From contig NZ_WXVU01000006.1 in NCBI RefSeq assembly GCF_009900745.1, positions 1 to 64,000 on the forward strand: a stretch of 64,000 nt of DNA. Direction: 5' to 3'. How positions within the stretch are numbered: position 1 is the first letter of the stretch; every line of letters starts with the position of its first letter. Source of the DNA: Chryseobacterium sp. c4a. Its GTDB lineage: Bacteria > Bacteroidota > Bacteroidia > Flavobacteriales > Weeksellaceae. Shown here piece by piece: positions 17,450 through 27,204 of the stretch. The translations under genes and the position numbers were made by a program. Under the pieces are notes generated by a model. The model had not been told where the DNA came from, made no database searches, and was given only the letters and a program-made list of their open reading frames with translations.

Positions 17450-20400
17450 ATGAAAAAAATAATAATCCCCATAAGCACCCTTCTTTTGATGGGTGTAATT
17501 AAAGCTCAGGTTCAGTTGCCTAGCGGTTTAGCGGGCTCCACGAATGAAAATTATGTTTATACCAGAACCTATCTGGAAGAGAAAACCCAGAGTGATCCTG
17601 CTGCTAAACAGGCTCAGACTGTTCAGTATTTTGATGGTCTGGGAAGACCCAAGCAGGTGGTGAATGTAAAAGCATCTCCCCAAGGAAAAGATGTGGTTAT
17701 TCCTATTGAATACGATCCGTTTGGCAGACAGGTCAAAGACTATTTACCCATACCTCAGTCAGGAACGCTGAATGGAGCAATCATTCCTGATCCGTTATCT
17801 AGTGTTACAAACTCTTATGGATCCGAAAAGATCTATTCTGAGAAAGTATTGGAAAAATCTCCCTTGGATAGAATCTTACAACAGGTTCAGGCAGGTAACG
17901 ACTGGGCTAATAAACCTGTAGGATTTGGCTATGAAGCCAATGTAGCTAATGAAGTATACCAATATACCACCAAGACGATATGGGAGAACGGAGCTACCAA
18001 AAGTGAGTTAAGTTTATCTGCTGTTACCTTCTATGCTCCCGGAACATTATATAAAAATACGGTCACAGACGAAGACGGAAACCCAACGGTGGAATTTAAG
18101 AATGGAAGAGGGCAGACCTTGTTAGTAAGAAAAGTGAATTCTACTGAAAATGCAGATACTTATTATGTGTATAATGAATATGATCAGTTAGCCTTTGTCA
18201 TTCCTCCCAAAGCAGTCAACAAGGGGACAGCAGAATCATTACTTAATGATCTCTGTTATCAGTACCGCTATGATGGCAGAAACCGTTTGGCAGAAAAGAA
18301 ACTTCCCGGTAAAGGCTGGGAATCTATGGTGTATGATAAAGCGGACAGACTGATTTTGACACAGGATGCCGTAATGGCACCTAAGAATAAGTGGTTGATG
18401 ACAAAGTATGATGTCTTGGGAAGAGTGATTTATACAGGAATTATCACTACTGCAGAAAAAAGACCTTTTCTTCAGAATTTGATTAAAGACTTAGTGATCA
18501 TAGAACCCCGCAGTGCCCAGGGATTTACCAAAAATGGAATGACAATTTACTATGTCAATAATTATTTCATGGTAGATACCGAAACCATTTTAAGTGTTAA
18601 TTATTACGATACTTATCCTAGCTATAATTTTAATCCTCCATTTCCATCAACTATTCAGGGAGAGGCTACTTTAACAGAAACATTATCTTCAGAAGGCAGA
18701 AGCACCAAAGGGCTTCCTGTGATGAGTCTGGTAAAGAATATCGAAAATGACGGCTGGACAAAGAACTACACCTATTACGACACCAAAGGAAGATCCATTG
18801 GAACATATTCGATCAATCATTTGGGCGGATATACAAAGACAGAATCCAAGCTGGATTTTGCGGGAGTTCCAACCCAGGTTACAACCAGGCATTTAAGAAG
18901 ACAAACTGATGTTGGGGTTACAATCAATGAACGATTTGAATATGATAATGGCAACAGGCTTGCCAAACACTGGCATAAAGTAGATGATCAGCCGGAAGTC
19001 TTGTTGGCAGAAAACACCTACAATGAACTTTCCCAGCTGACAAATAAAAAAGTAGGAAACAACCTTCAAAGTATTGATTATGCTTATAATATTCGTGGTT
19101 GGATGACAGATATTAATCAAAATGAAATGTCACTTCCGGATCTTGGAGGGAAATTATTTTCCTATAAAATAAAATACAATCAAGTAGAAGGACTTACAAA
19201 TCCGGATCCGACACAGTTTTCAGGGAAGAATGTGAAAGCCAGGTACAATGGAAATATTGCAGAAGTAGATTGGAGAGCCGTGGAATCTCTTGGAGCCAAT
19301 CCCTTATCTACCCCTAAAAGATACGGTTATGCCTATGATGGTTTAAATAGATTGACTGCCGGATATTACCAGAACCCTACCAATGCCTGGAGTAAGGAAA
19401 ATACGGAATCTATAGACTATGACCTGAATGGGAATATCTCGAAAATGTACAGAACCAGTATTGTTGAAAATAATAATACTGCCACTGTTATTGATGAACT
19501 TAACTATACTTATTCCGGGAATAAACTTACCAACGTTCATGATACAAGAAATAATCCCTCCGGGTATGAAGGCGGGGGCAATACCATTACCTATGATCTG
19601 AATGGGAATATGGAAAATATGAAGGATAAAGGAATTAGTTCCATTGCTTACAACCATCTCAATCTCCCCAATAAAATGAGTATACTCCAGTCCGGAGTGG
19701 GTCTTACTTATTTATATGGGGCCAATGGTATAAAGCTTCAGAAAGTAAACTCCACTATGGAATGTGGTATTATAGATTGTTATACCGTGAATGCTATATC
19801 AGATTATTTGGATGGCTTCCAGTATTTGAGTACTTCAATCAGCAGAGGTAATGGCGGAGAGACTGAGTTATTGTATAAAAGCCGGGAAATGTCTAAAGCC
19901 ATGGAAATACAGGCTTATGCTCTTAATGATACAGTTCAACCTATTGATCCGGGTATTCATCCACCCATTGGAGGAGGTGGAATTGTAATGAGGTTAAAGG
20001 ATAATGATTTATCTTTTTTCCCCACAGCAGAAGGGTATTATGATTACAAAAAAGATCAGTATATTTATCAATACAAAGATCATCTTGGCAACGTGAGAAT
20101 AAGTTTTGGAAGAAACAGCGCAGGTACTCTTGAAATCACCGATGCCAATGATTACTACCCTTTTGGAATGAATCATTTGAAGTCAGGAAATGCATTCTTT
20201 GGACAGAGTACTTATAAAAATTATAAGTACAATGGGAAGGAGCTTCAGGAGACTGGTATGTATGATTATGGCGCGAGGATGTATATGCCGGATTTGGGAA
20301 GATGGGGAGTGGTGGATCCATTGGCGGAAACTTCCAGACGATGGAGTCCTTATAATTATGCCTACAATAATCCAATTAGGTTTATTGATCCGGATGGAAT

Positions 20401-21079
20401 GGAAAATAAAGACATTCATATTTTAGGAAAACTAGCACAACAAGGCTTCGACCAATTACAAGCGAATAGTAAACTAACAATGCAGTTTGATAAAGAAACA
20501 GGAAATGTAACTACAGAAGATCTGAATAATGCAGATTATAATAATTTATCAACTACAGATAAAGCAATATATGACGGAATTAAGAATGATAAAGTTGATT
20601 CTCAAATATATGCAGAAAACAATAACATTACTCCTGATGGAGGTATAATTCCTGGAGGATCTTTTGGAGGTGCAACCTATGATAAAGCCACAGGAAAAGT
20701 TGTAAGTAAGCAGTATGTTAATCCTGTTGTGCTTGGGAATGCAGAAAACTTCACCGGTACTCCAAAAGGTACTGGTATGACTCATGAAGTTGCAGAAAAT
20801 GCACTAATAGCAAGAGAGTCATTGAACAATAAAATGGATATTTCAATAGATACTCAAAAGAATCAAAGCCCAGTATATAGAGCATGTTGTTCTACTGTTA
20901 AAGATGCAATGCCTCAGGATCAAATGACAATTAAACCTAGAATAGTTGATCAAACACAAGGTATGAGTGTACAATGGAATTATGAAATTTATACTCCTAA
21001 AGGAACAAGAGGTACAAAATCATATAAAGAATTAATTCATTTTAGAATTCCGACAAATGATAAAAGATTAAAAAAGTAA
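17450..21079 (+). CDS. Rhs repeat-associated core protein (DUF6443-like N-terminus) with variable C-terminal tip
   Basis: This 1209-residue polymorphic-toxin-type protein has a signal peptide (1-19, ending VIKAQ). A DUF6443-like domain follows ([30 protein letters not shown]). YD/Rhs repeats run through the middle ([31 protein letters not shown]). The Rhs core lies at about 938-983: [20 protein letters not shown] then [17 protein letters not shown]. After the core comes a tip of about 226 residues with a HEVAE element at 1112-1116 and a CCSTVKDAM segment; its activity is not recognised. The tip DNA is more AT-rich than the body, as expected for exchangeable toxin modules. It lacks a T9SS domain. 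A small lipoprotein gene follows after 4 bases. Confidence 0.85.
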   Translation: MKKIIIPISTLLLMGVIKAQVQLPSGLAGSTNENYVYTRTYLEEKTQSDPAAKQAQTVQYFDGLGRPKQVVNVKASPQGKDVVIPIEYDPFGRQVKDYLPIPQSGTLNGAIIPDPLSSVTNSYGSEKIYSEKVLEKSPLDRILQQVQAGNDWANKPVGFGYEANVANEVYQYTTKTIWENGATKSELSLSAVTFYAPGTLYKNTVTDEDGNPTVEFKNGRGQTLLVRKVNSTENADTYYVYNEYDQLAFVIPPKAVNKGTAESLLNDLCYQYRYDGRNRLAEKKLPGKGWESMVYDKADRLILTQDAVMAPKNKWLMTKYDVLGRVIYTGIITTAEKRPFLQNLIKDLVIIEPRSAQGFTKNGMTIYYVNNYFMVDTETILSVNYYDTYPSYNFNPPFPSTIQGEATLTETLSSEGRSTKGLPVMSLVKNIENDGWTKNYTYYDTKGRSIGTYSINHLGGYTKTESKLDFAGVPTQVTTRHLRRQTDVGVTINERFEYDNGNRLAKHWHKVDDQPEVLLAENTYNELSQLTNKKVGNNLQSIDYAYNIRGWMTDINQNEMSLPDLGGKLFSYKIKYNQVEGLTNPDPTQFSGKNVKARYNGNIAEVDWRAVESLGANPLSTPKRYGYAYDGLNRLTAGYYQNPTNAWSKENTESIDYDLNGNISKMYRTSIVENNNTATVIDELNYTYSGNKLTNVHDTRNNPSGYEGGGNTITYDLNGNMENMKDKGISSIAYNHLNLPNKMSILQSGVGLTYLYGANGIKLQKVNSTMECGIIDCYTVNAISDYLDGFQYLSTSISRGNGGETELLYKSREMSKAMEIQAYALNDTVQPIDPGIHPPIGGGGIVMRLKDNDLSFFPTAEGYYDYKKDQYIYQYKDHLGNVRISFGRNSAGTLEITDANDYYPFGMNHLKSGNAFFGQSTYKNYKYNGKELQETGMYDYGARMYMPDLGRWGVVDPLAETSRRWSPYNYAYNNPIRFIDPDGMENKDIHILGKLAQQGFDQLQANSKLTMQFDKETGNVTTEDLNNADYNNLSTTDKAIYDGIKNDKVDSQIYAENNNITPDGGIIPGGSFGGATYDKATGKVVSKQYVNPVVLGNAENFTGTPKGTGMTHEVAENALIARESLNNKMDISIDTQKNQSPVYRACCSTVKDAMPQDQMTIKPRIVDQTQGMSVQWNYEIYTPKGTRGTKSYKELIHFRIPTNDKRLKK

Positions 21080-21083
21080 AGTA

Positions 21084-21458
21084 ATGAAAAGAATATTCCA
21101 AATACAATTAACCTTACTATTACTATCAAACTGTAATTCTAAAAAAGTGCTAGATATTGATCAGAATCCTGAAACCATGAATGTTGAAATAGTAAAGATT
21201 TATGAGAATAGTAGAAATTATATTTTTTTAACAAAAGATAATGATATTATAGAATCTACTAAACTCAATACCCTTAATTTGAAATGTAAAAAAATTATAC
21301 CTGGGCAAAGATTCACATTTGAGGTAATTCCGGTTAGTGGCATGATTCAAGGTAATAATCATTTTGATAGAGCCTACGATATTAATGATACATTAACATT
21401 AAGTTATAGGGAATATTACTTTGCTAAAACAATAAGAAAGTATTGTTATAAAAAATAG
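21084..21458 (+). CDS. Small lipoprotein, candidate immunity partner of the Rhs tip
   Basis: This 124-residue protein starts with a lipoprotein signal whose lipobox LLSNC places the lipidated cysteine at 17. The mature part has no family I recognise; it is beta-rich, with KDNDIIESTKLNTLNLKC and TLSYREYYF. The gene begins 4 bases after the Rhs stop, is as AT-rich as the toxin tip, and is followed by a terminator. That placement is typical of the immunity gene of a polymorphic toxin, and a periplasm-facing lipoprotein could neutralise an incoming periplasmic effector. The immunity role is inferred from context only. Confidence 0.55.
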   Translation: MKRIFQIQLTLLLLSNCNSKKVLDIDQNPETMNVEIVKIYENSRNYIFLTKDNDIIESTKLNTLNLKCKKIIPGQRFTFEVIPVSGMIQGNNHFDRAYDINDTLTLSYREYYFAKTIRKYCYKK

Positions 21459-21503
21459 TTCCCCATTAGGGCTAGCACCATGCTCGTGCTTTTAATAACA
21501 AAG

Positions 21504-21539
21504 AAACCATTGCTGATCTAGACTGCAATGGTTTTTTTT
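21504..21539 (+). terminator. Terminator of the T9SS-Rhs operon
   Basis: AAACCATTGC (21504-21513) pairs with GCAATGGTTT (21525-21534), followed by a T run to 21539. A smaller AGCAC/GTGCT hairpin precedes it at about 21474-21490. Confidence 0.85.
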
Positions 21540-21553
21540 ATCTTAGAAAATAA

Positions 21554-21890
21554 ATAAATTTACAAGCTATACAGACCGGGGTTTATTATGCCTTAGATAT
21601 TCATTTTTGTACTTTTGACATTGGAATTGTTAATGATAAGATTATAAAATACTACCTTGATTAGGAATCGGCAGTCTCTTATTTTGAACAATTTGGTATT
21701 CCGTATCTAAAACCTTTATTAATAGGAAAATTTAATGAAGCTCTGAATTTCAATATTAGAATAAATTCACCTATTCCTGCACAACTATTTGGACTTCCCA
21801 AACTGGAGCAGAATCTCATTGAAGGAGTGTATAGAAAAGGTGAGTTCTGAAATTCAAAAAATAATTACTCTGGCAATAGAAGGAAAATAA
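21554..21890 (+). pseudogene. RNA ligase family remnant (Rnl2/PF09414-like)
   Basis: The frame around 21563 reads QTGVYYALDIHFCTFDIGIV, then after an in-frame TAG at 21662-21664 ESAVSYFEQFGIPYLKPLLIG, EALNFNIRINSPIPAQL and LPKLEQNLIEGV. This resembles the central part of Rnl2-like RNA ligases (FDI, YLKPL, NSxIP, LGLP, then motif IV EGVVIK). Motif IV is broken here: EGV is followed by a frame change and a stop at 21848-21850, and the next frame continues to a TAA near 21890. The N-terminal half with the catalytic lysine is absent. Stop codon, frameshift and truncation together indicate a dead fragment. Confidence 0.6.
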
Positions 21891-21900
21891 TTAAAATATA

Positions 21901-21935
21901 AACAAAAAACAGAGCTATAAACTCTGTTTTTTGTT
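21901..21935. terminator. Terminator hairpin after the first M28 peptidase gene
   Basis: A 14-base stem (21901-21914 with 21922-21935) closes a 7-base loop; the A-rich left arm gives a U-rich 3' side on the minus strand, where it ends the peptidase transcript 11 bases after the stop. The mirror arrangement also allows termination on the plus strand. Confidence 0.8.
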
Positions 21936-21945
21936 TATTAGAAGT

Positions 21946-23118
21946 TTACCTTTCAATCATAATATTTTTAACAAGGGTTTGATCACCCACTTTTAAAACA
22001 CCTATATACACACCTCTTTCCAATGCAGAAACATTAATTTTGGTTTCGTTATTGGTTTTCAATAAAGTTCTTCCAGATATATTGGTAATTTCAAAACTGA
22101 AATTCACCGTTTTATCAGGTAATTCAATATTTAAAATATTGTTGGCTGGGTTAGGGTAGAGCTTCACATTTTCCAGGCTGTTGGAAGAAGAGGATTTATT
22201 CACGGTCAGCGTAGTGGAAGCACTTGCAAAATGCTGTAAAGCACCTACTGTAGCCTTTCCTATATTGTATACATATACCGGATCTACATTGGCAAAAGTA
22301 TCCTTGGCGGTGTGTGGATAGCTACTTCTTATTCTTTCAAAGAAACCTGTGATGACTTCTCCTTTTTGCTCAAACGGGATATAGTCTGTAGATTCAGCAG
22401 GATCTACGGCCGTTTGTAGTGGAGAATAGAGGGCTGTACAATTTCTAAGCTGTTGCGTTACAGCAGCAGAAGCTGCATTATTGCTGGCCATTCCACCTTG
22501 ATCCTCATCACAATATACCGTATTATTGTTATTTCCTTTTACACCACCAACCTGATCCAGGTTAAAAACCAATTTGATATCCAGTTTGCGAACACCTCCC
22601 TGATAAACCACATTATTTACATAATGAGTACTTCCTATCAACCCTTGCTCTTCTCCGGAAAAGTGGATAAACTTAATAGAATACTCCGTTGGAACATTTT
22701 TTAATATTCTGGCCGCTTCAAGAATGATGGAAGTACCACTGCCATTATCATTTACTCCTGGGCCGGTTATCGTATCAAAATGTCCACAGATAATAACATA
22801 TTTGTTGGGGTACAATGTTCCTGTCTTGGTAATGATAAGATTTTTAGAATTTGTTGAGCCAAAAGAGAAAGGGTTTTCTTCAATTTGGCTGGCCGTATAC
22901 CCATACGAAAGATACTTATTCTTAATCCAGTTTAAAGTATTCACATTAGCCTGAGAACCTGTTTTTTTTACACCCAGATTACCGAAATCCTGAAGATTGG
23001 CTGTAATGTTAGTCTGGGTTACCATGTCTGCTCTGTCCTTATAAGCCTGAATAAATGTTTGAGCACTCATACTCTGAATGATGAATGAAGCACATAAAAA
23101 TGTGGTGATTTTTTTCAT
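21946..23118 (-). CDS. Secreted M28 metallopeptidase with T9SS sorting domain (copy 1)
   Basis: This 390-residue protein is an M28-family dizinc aminopeptidase-like enzyme. A signal peptide (1-19, ending SMSA) precedes a helical N-terminal segment. Metal and catalytic residues are in place: H113 in GHFDT, bridging D124 in GVNDNGSG, E156-E157 in HFSGEEQG, D188 in NLDQVGG and H269 in SYPHTAKDTF. The C-terminal 70 residues (from KLYPNPANNIL) are a T9SS type A domain, so export to the cell surface or medium is expected. It is the terminal member of a tandem triplet and is closely similar to the next copy. Physiological substrates are probably peptides. Confidence 0.92.
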   Translation of the reverse strand: MKKITTFLCASFIIQSMSAQTFIQAYKDRADMVTQTNITANLQDFGNLGVKKTGSQANVNTLNWIKNKYLSYGYTASQIEENPFSFGSTNSKNLIITKTGTLYPNKYVIICGHFDTITGPGVNDNGSGTSIILEAARILKNVPTEYSIKFIHFSGEEQGLIGSTHYVNNVVYQGGVRKLDIKLVFNLDQVGGVKGNNNNTVYCDEDQGGMASNNAASAAVTQQLRNCTALYSPLQTAVDPAESTDYIPFEQKGEVITGFFERIRSSYPHTAKDTFANVDPVYVYNIGKATVGALQHFASASTTLTVNKSSSSNSLENVKLYPNPANNILNIELPDKTVNFSFEITNISGRTLLKTNNETKINVSALERGVYIGVLKVGDQTLVKNIMIER

Positions 23119-23270
23119 ATAATTATTTTTATTTGGTATAACGAATGTAGTAAATAAATCACAATAAAGTGTGTATTATTTTATGGTATCCATAAAATAT
23201 TTAACTTAAAAATGTAAAAAAGTAGAGTAGTGTTCTGATATTCACATAAATCCTAAAAATATTGGAAATG

Positions 23271-23300
23271 AAAAACCCTTCTAAAATAATGTAGAAGGGT
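23271..23300 (-). terminator. Terminator of M28 peptidase copy 2
   Basis: ACCCTTCTA (23275-23283) pairs with TAGAAGGGT (23292-23300); the A run at 23271-23275 becomes a U run on the minus strand. It lies 30 bases after the stop of the upstream gene, so the copies are probably separate transcripts. Confidence 0.85.
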
Positions 23301-23329
23301 GTATGGTATATTTATCTTGGTTGATACAA

Positions 23330-24505
23330 TTATTTAGCAACAATAACTTTTCTGGCTACCGTCTGATCTCCTGTTTTTAAAATTCCGATATAAGCACCAT
23401 TTTCAAGTTCTGAAATATTCACTTTTCTTTCATTAGCCACTTTCAATAAAGAGTGTCCCTGGAAATCTGTGATTTCAAAACTATAGTTTTTTACCTTAGT
23501 ATCAGGGAAATCAATGGTAATTAAATTTTTGGCAGGATTTGGATATATTTTTATGGATTCTAAAGTGTTTTGTGGAAAGGTTTCGTTGGTTCCTAAAGTT
23601 TCTGAAGCTACGGCAAAATGTTGTAGAGCTCCTACAGTAGCCTTTCCAATATTATAAATATATACAGGATCTGTATTGGCAAAAGTATCATTCGCAGTAT
23701 GTGGATAGCTGCTTCTTATTCTTTCAAAAAAACCGGTAATGACCTCACCTTTTTGCTCAAAAGGAATATAGTCTGTGTTTTCAGCAGGATCTACAGCGGT
23801 CTGTAATGGAGAATATAAAGCTGTACAATTTCTCAATTCCTGAGTAACAGCTGCAGAAGCTGCGTTATTACTCTGAACTCCACCTTGATCTTCATCACAG
23901 TAGACCATAGTGTTGTTATTGCCATTTACACCACCTACCTGATCCAAATTAAAAACAAGTTTAATATCCAAAATACGATTATTCCCTTGATAAACAACAT
24001 TATTTACATAATGAGTACTTCCTATCAGCCCTTGTTCTTCTCCGGAGAAATGAATAAACTTAATAGAGTATTCTGTAGGAACATCTTTTAATATTCTAGC
24101 TGCTTCCAGAATGATGGAAGTACCACTGCCATTATCGTTTACTCCCGGGCCCGTAATCGTGTCATAATGCCCACAGATAATGACATATTTATTAGGATAA
24201 ACCGTTCCTGTTTTGGTAATGATTAAATTTTTGGATGTTGCATTACCGTAAGGAAAAGGATTTTCTGTAATCTGGTTTGCAGTATATCCATAAGAGAGGT
24301 ACTTATTTTTAATCCAATTGAGAGCATTCTCATTAGCCGGTGTGCCGGTTTTCTTTATCCCCCAATTGGAAAATTCCTGTAGGTTGGTAATAATACCTGT
24401 TTGAGAAACGGCATCAGCTCTGTTTTTATAACTTTGTATAAAACTCTGGGCTCCTATAGAATGGGTTACTATAGCAGTTAGTAAAAAAGAAGTAATTTTT
24501 TTCAT
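23330..24505 (-). CDS. Secreted M28 metallopeptidase with T9SS sorting domain (copy 2)
   Basis: This 391-residue paralogue aligns end to end with copy 1, with the same signal peptide type (ending SIGAQ), H113, D124, E156-E157, D188 and H269 and a T9SS domain from KIYPNPAKNLI. The catalytic domains of copies 1 and 2 are nearly identical (for example both read GEVITGFFERIRSSYPHTA), while signal peptides, N-terminal segments and sorting domains have diverged more. This points to a recent duplication or gene conversion of the catalytic part. The start MKKITSFLL is the only reasonable one. Confidence 0.92.
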   Translation of the reverse strand: MKKITSFLLTAIVTHSIGAQSFIQSYKNRADAVSQTGIITNLQEFSNWGIKKTGTPANENALNWIKNKYLSYGYTANQITENPFPYGNATSKNLIITKTGTVYPNKYVIICGHYDTITGPGVNDNGSGTSIILEAARILKDVPTEYSIKFIHFSGEEQGLIGSTHYVNNVVYQGNNRILDIKLVFNLDQVGGVNGNNNTMVYCDEDQGGVQSNNAASAAVTQELRNCTALYSPLQTAVDPAENTDYIPFEQKGEVITGFFERIRSSYPHTANDTFANTDPVYIYNIGKATVGALQHFAVASETLGTNETFPQNTLESIKIYPNPAKNLITIDFPDTKVKNYSFEITDFQGHSLLKVANERKVNISELENGAYIGILKTGDQTVARKVIVAK

Positions 24506-24555
24506 CGTGTTATTATTATAAAGCTTGCTAATACAGTTCTAAGAATGCAAGCAGG

Positions 24556-25740
24556 TTATTTCTCAATAATGATCTTCCTTGTAATAGCATTATTCTTTGT
24601 CGTTTTTACAGTGACCATATAAACTCCGTTGTGTAATGTCGTAGTATCAATATTATTTTTGTTTTCACTACGTAATAGTATATTCCCGGTCATATCGGAA
24701 ATCTCAATATTGAAAGACTGGTCTTTTTGAGGAAAATCAACCGTTAATTGATTTTTAACTGGGTTAGGATATATATTTACAGTATCTGCACCCTTTTGTA
24801 TAGGCGTTTCATTAGTTTTTAAAATGTTATTGGTAGTAGAAGCAACAGCAAAATGTTGTAGTGCACCTACAGCTGCTTTACCTACATTGAAGACATATAC
24901 AGGGTCTATATTAGCAAAGGTGTCATTTGAACTGTGTTCATTCTCACTTCTGACATATTCATAGAAACCGGTAATTGTATACCCCTTAGCTTCAAAAGGC
25001 ATATAATCTGAACTATAAGCATTAGAAATTGAAGTTTGAAGTGGAGAATAAAGCCCGGTACATACCGCCAATTCTTGTGTTACAGCCGCTGAAGCTGCAT
25101 TATTACCAGATTGTCCACCAGTATCTTTTTCACATATAATAGTATTGTTATTATTTCCCAATTGTCCACCTACCTGGTCTATATTAAGAACCAACTTTAT
25201 GTCTAATTTACGTGTATTTCCTTGATAAGCAACATTGTCTGCGTAATGATAACTTCCATATAGTCCCTGTTCTTCTCCGGAAAAATGGATAAACTTGATA
25301 GAATATTCAGTAGGAACATCTTTTAATATTCTCGCCGCTTCTAAAAGAATAGAAGTTCCACTGCCATTATCGCTTACTCCAGGCCCTATTATAGTATCAT
25401 AATGCCCACAAATAATCACATACTTATCAGGATATACAGTTCCGGTCTTAGTAATAACAAGATTTTTAGAATTTGTACTTCCAAAGCTGAATGGATCTTC
25501 CACAATCTGATTTGCGGTGTATCCGTAAGAAATATACTTATTCTTCAGCCAGTTAAAAGTATTGGTATTGGCAACGGATCCTGTTGTTTTTACGCCCAGG
25601 CTTTCAAGGCTGGTAAGATTGTTTGTAATATTTGCCTGAGATACCATATCTGCTCTGGTTTTATAAGATGGGATAAGGCTTTGAGCTCCAATGTTTTGAA
25701 GGGCTAGGGAGGTAAATAAAAAAACAGCGGTCTTTTTCAT
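24556..25740 (-). CDS. Secreted M28 metallopeptidase with T9SS sorting domain (copy 3)
   Basis: This most diverged copy of the triplet has 394 residues from the ATG at 25740. That start aligns its signal peptide (MKKTAVFLF to IGAQ) with the other copies; an upstream in-frame ATG at 25764 would add eight residues. Metal ligands H113, D124, E156-E157 and the Asp of NIDQVGG are kept. Around the last histidine the sequence is NEHSSNDTFAN instead of YPHTANDTFAN, so the ligand is retained but the substrate loop differs. The T9SS domain starts at NIYPNPVKNQL. It is probably the oldest copy or the one with a different specificity. Confidence 0.9.
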   Translation of the reverse strand: MKKTAVFLFTSLALQNIGAQSLIPSYKTRADMVSQANITNNLTSLESLGVKTTGSVANTNTFNWLKNKYISYGYTANQIVEDPFSFGSTNSKNLVITKTGTVYPDKYVIICGHYDTIIGPGVSDNGSGTSILLEAARILKDVPTEYSIKFIHFSGEEQGLYGSYHYADNVAYQGNTRKLDIKLVLNIDQVGGQLGNNNNTIICEKDTGGQSGNNAASAAVTQELAVCTGLYSPLQTSISNAYSSDYMPFEAKGYTITGFYEYVRSENEHSSNDTFANIDPVYVFNVGKAAVGALQHFAVASTTNNILKTNETPIQKGADTVNIYPNPVKNQLTVDFPQKDQSFNIEISDMTGNILLRSENKNNIDTTTLHNGVYMVTVKTTKNNAITRKIIIEK

Positions 25741-26090
25741 GTATCCAATTGAATTATTTTTCAATTGCTAATATAAGAATTAATCACTATTTAATATTGA
25801 TAATTGATGTTATAAATTCCTATTTAACTGATTTTTCAATAATAAAATAACTTATTATATTGTTTATCTTGAAATTAGTTTTAAAATCATTTATTATTGG
25901 ATATCTGTTGATTTTTTATACTAAGCGATTTCTTTTTATAGTATGATGACCAAAATAAAAATAATAAGGCTGCTTTAAACAGCTTTATCGTTTAATAGAC
26001 CGTAATGTAAAAGAAGTTGATTTAGATTTTTACTACAAAAAGAGTGTTTAAAAGGAAAGACTCTGCCCAGTTTATAGATATACATAAAAC
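25741..26090. other. AT-rich spacer between M28 copy 3 and rplT
   Basis: An inverted repeat CAATTGAA / TTCAATTG (25746-25753 and 25760-25767) sits just upstream of the copy-3 start. A weak hairpin GGCTG/CAGCT-like structure occurs near 25967-25990. A short open segment at about 25988-26060 reads like degraded coding sequence but has no recognisable family. I see no intact gene. Confidence 0.4.
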
Positions 26091-26115
26091 AAAAAATCCT
26101 GGGCAAAGCCCAGGA
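26091..26115 (-). terminator. rpmI-rplT terminator
   Basis: TCCTGGGC (26097-26104) pairs with GCCCAGGA (26108-26115) around a 3-base loop; the preceding A6 becomes U6 on the minus strand. It lies 31 bases after the rplT stop. Confidence 0.9.
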
Positions 26116-26145
26116 CTATATTGATAACAAAAATAGTATTCTACA

Positions 26146-26490
26146 TTATTTTACTTGATCTACAACAGCTTTGAAAGCTTCAGGGTGATTCATTGCTAAA
26201 TCTGCTAAAACTTTTCTGTTAAGCTCAATGTTGTTCTTTTTAAGAGCTCCCATAAATTGAGAGTAAGACATTCCGTGCTCTCTAGTTCCCGCGTTGATAC
26301 GAGTGATCCAAAGTGCTCTGAAGTTTCTTTTCTTCTCTTTTCTACCACGGTAAGCATATTGCATTGCTTTTTCTACCGCGTTTTTAGCTACAGTCCAAAC
26401 GTTCTTTCTTCTACCGAAAAAACCTTTAGCTTGCTTAAAAATTTTCTTTCTGCGAGCTCTTGAAGCTACTGCATTTACTGATCTTGGCAT
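26146..26490 (-). CDS. rplT: 50S ribosomal protein L20
   Basis: L20 binds 23S rRNA early in large-subunit assembly and in many bacteria also represses its own operon. The 114-residue protein has the full family pattern: [57 protein letters not shown] and [24 protein letters not shown]. It is 120 bases downstream of rpmI on the same strand. infC, its usual upstream neighbour, lies about 14 kb away at 40798. Confidence 0.98.
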   Translation of the reverse strand: MPRSVNAVASRARRKKIFKQAKGFFGRRKNVWTVAKNAVEKAMQYAYRGRKEKKRNFRALWITRINAGTREHGMSYSQFMGALKKNNIELNRKVLADLAMNHPEAFKAVVDQVK

Positions 26491-26610
26491 AATTTAAATT
26501 GTTTTTTTGAAAAGGGCGGCAACTGATGTTACTCTTATTTGCACCGTTTCAGGGTTAAAATTTTGAATTTGTTTTTGAATTCTTATAAACCGAATATAGA
26601 TTTATAAAAA

Positions 26611-26808
26611 CTACTTAATTGCTAATTGACGTTGAACGCTTTTCTCGTCCACTTTAGCTACGTAAGAAGTGCTAGTAAGATTTCTCTTCTGCTTAGTTTC
26701 TTTCTTAGTTAAGATGTGGCTTTTGTAAGCGTTTTTTCTTTTGATCTTACCTGTTCCAGTAAGAGCAAAACGTTTCTTAGCACCTGATTTCGTTTTTAAT
26801 TTTGGCAT
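26611..26808 (-). CDS. rpmI: 50S ribosomal protein L35
   Basis: This 65-residue L35 reads [20 protein letters not shown] and [16 protein letters not shown], then ends QRQLAIK, all typical. It begins a two-gene transcript with rplT. A minus-strand promoter with -7 TAATTTTG at 26891-26884 lies about 75 bases upstream. The leader contains a short CCTAA/TTAGG hairpin (26857-26871) that could host autoregulation, though this is speculative. Confidence 0.98.
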   Translation of the reverse strand: MPKLKTKSGAKKRFALTGTGKIKRKNAYKSHILTKKETKQKRNLTSTSYVAKVDEKSVQRQLAIK

Positions 26809-26883
26809 TGTTTTGCTTTTTTATTGTTTTTGTTATCAATATCTGTTTTGGCTACCCCTAAAGACGTTAGGAATAATAGTTTG

Positions 26884-26915
26884 CAAAATTACGAAAAAAA
26901 AGTAATATACGAAAG
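26884..26915 (-). promoter_or_regulatory. Promoter of rpmI-rplT
   Basis: On the minus strand TAATTTTG (26891-26884) is preceded, 19 bases upstream, by TTTC at 26914-26911, close to the TTTG-N19-TAnnTTTG consensus. It gives rpmI-rplT its own start independent of infC. Confidence 0.65.
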
Positions 26916-27125
26916 GATTTTTTAAGTTTCAAAGAGAGGTCTGTTATATTAATGCTGTGAATGTGTCAATAAAGAAATTCGTCTATTCATCTTAATATAA
27001 TCTTTTTCTATCTGTGATTTGTTGTTGAATGGTAAGACGTAAATGTAATATCAATGTATTTCTTTCGATAAAAAAAGAGATTTCCTTCTCGTTCTGCTCA
27101 TTCTATAGACTTTTTTATAAATACA
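26916..27125. other. Non-coding spacer at the junction of ribosomal and accessory regions
   Basis: This AT-rich stretch shows no gene, no terminator and no repeat that I can support. It marks one edge of the 14-kb block separating rpmI-rplT from infC. Confidence 0.4.
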
Positions 27126-27157
27126 AAATCCCTCATTGATGGTGAGGGATTTTTTTG
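27126..27157. terminator. Intrinsic terminator-like hairpin
   Basis: AAATCCCTCA (27126-27135) pairs with TGAGGGATTT (27143-27152), with a T run to 27156 on the plus strand and a shorter A run on the left. The only nearby gene ending here is the minus-strand lipoprotein at 27205, so it probably serves that gene. Confidence 0.7.
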
Positions 27158-27204
27158 CTATTATTTCTTAAAAGGGTGCTTTGAGTTTGTGAAAAATGGG
27201 GTGT

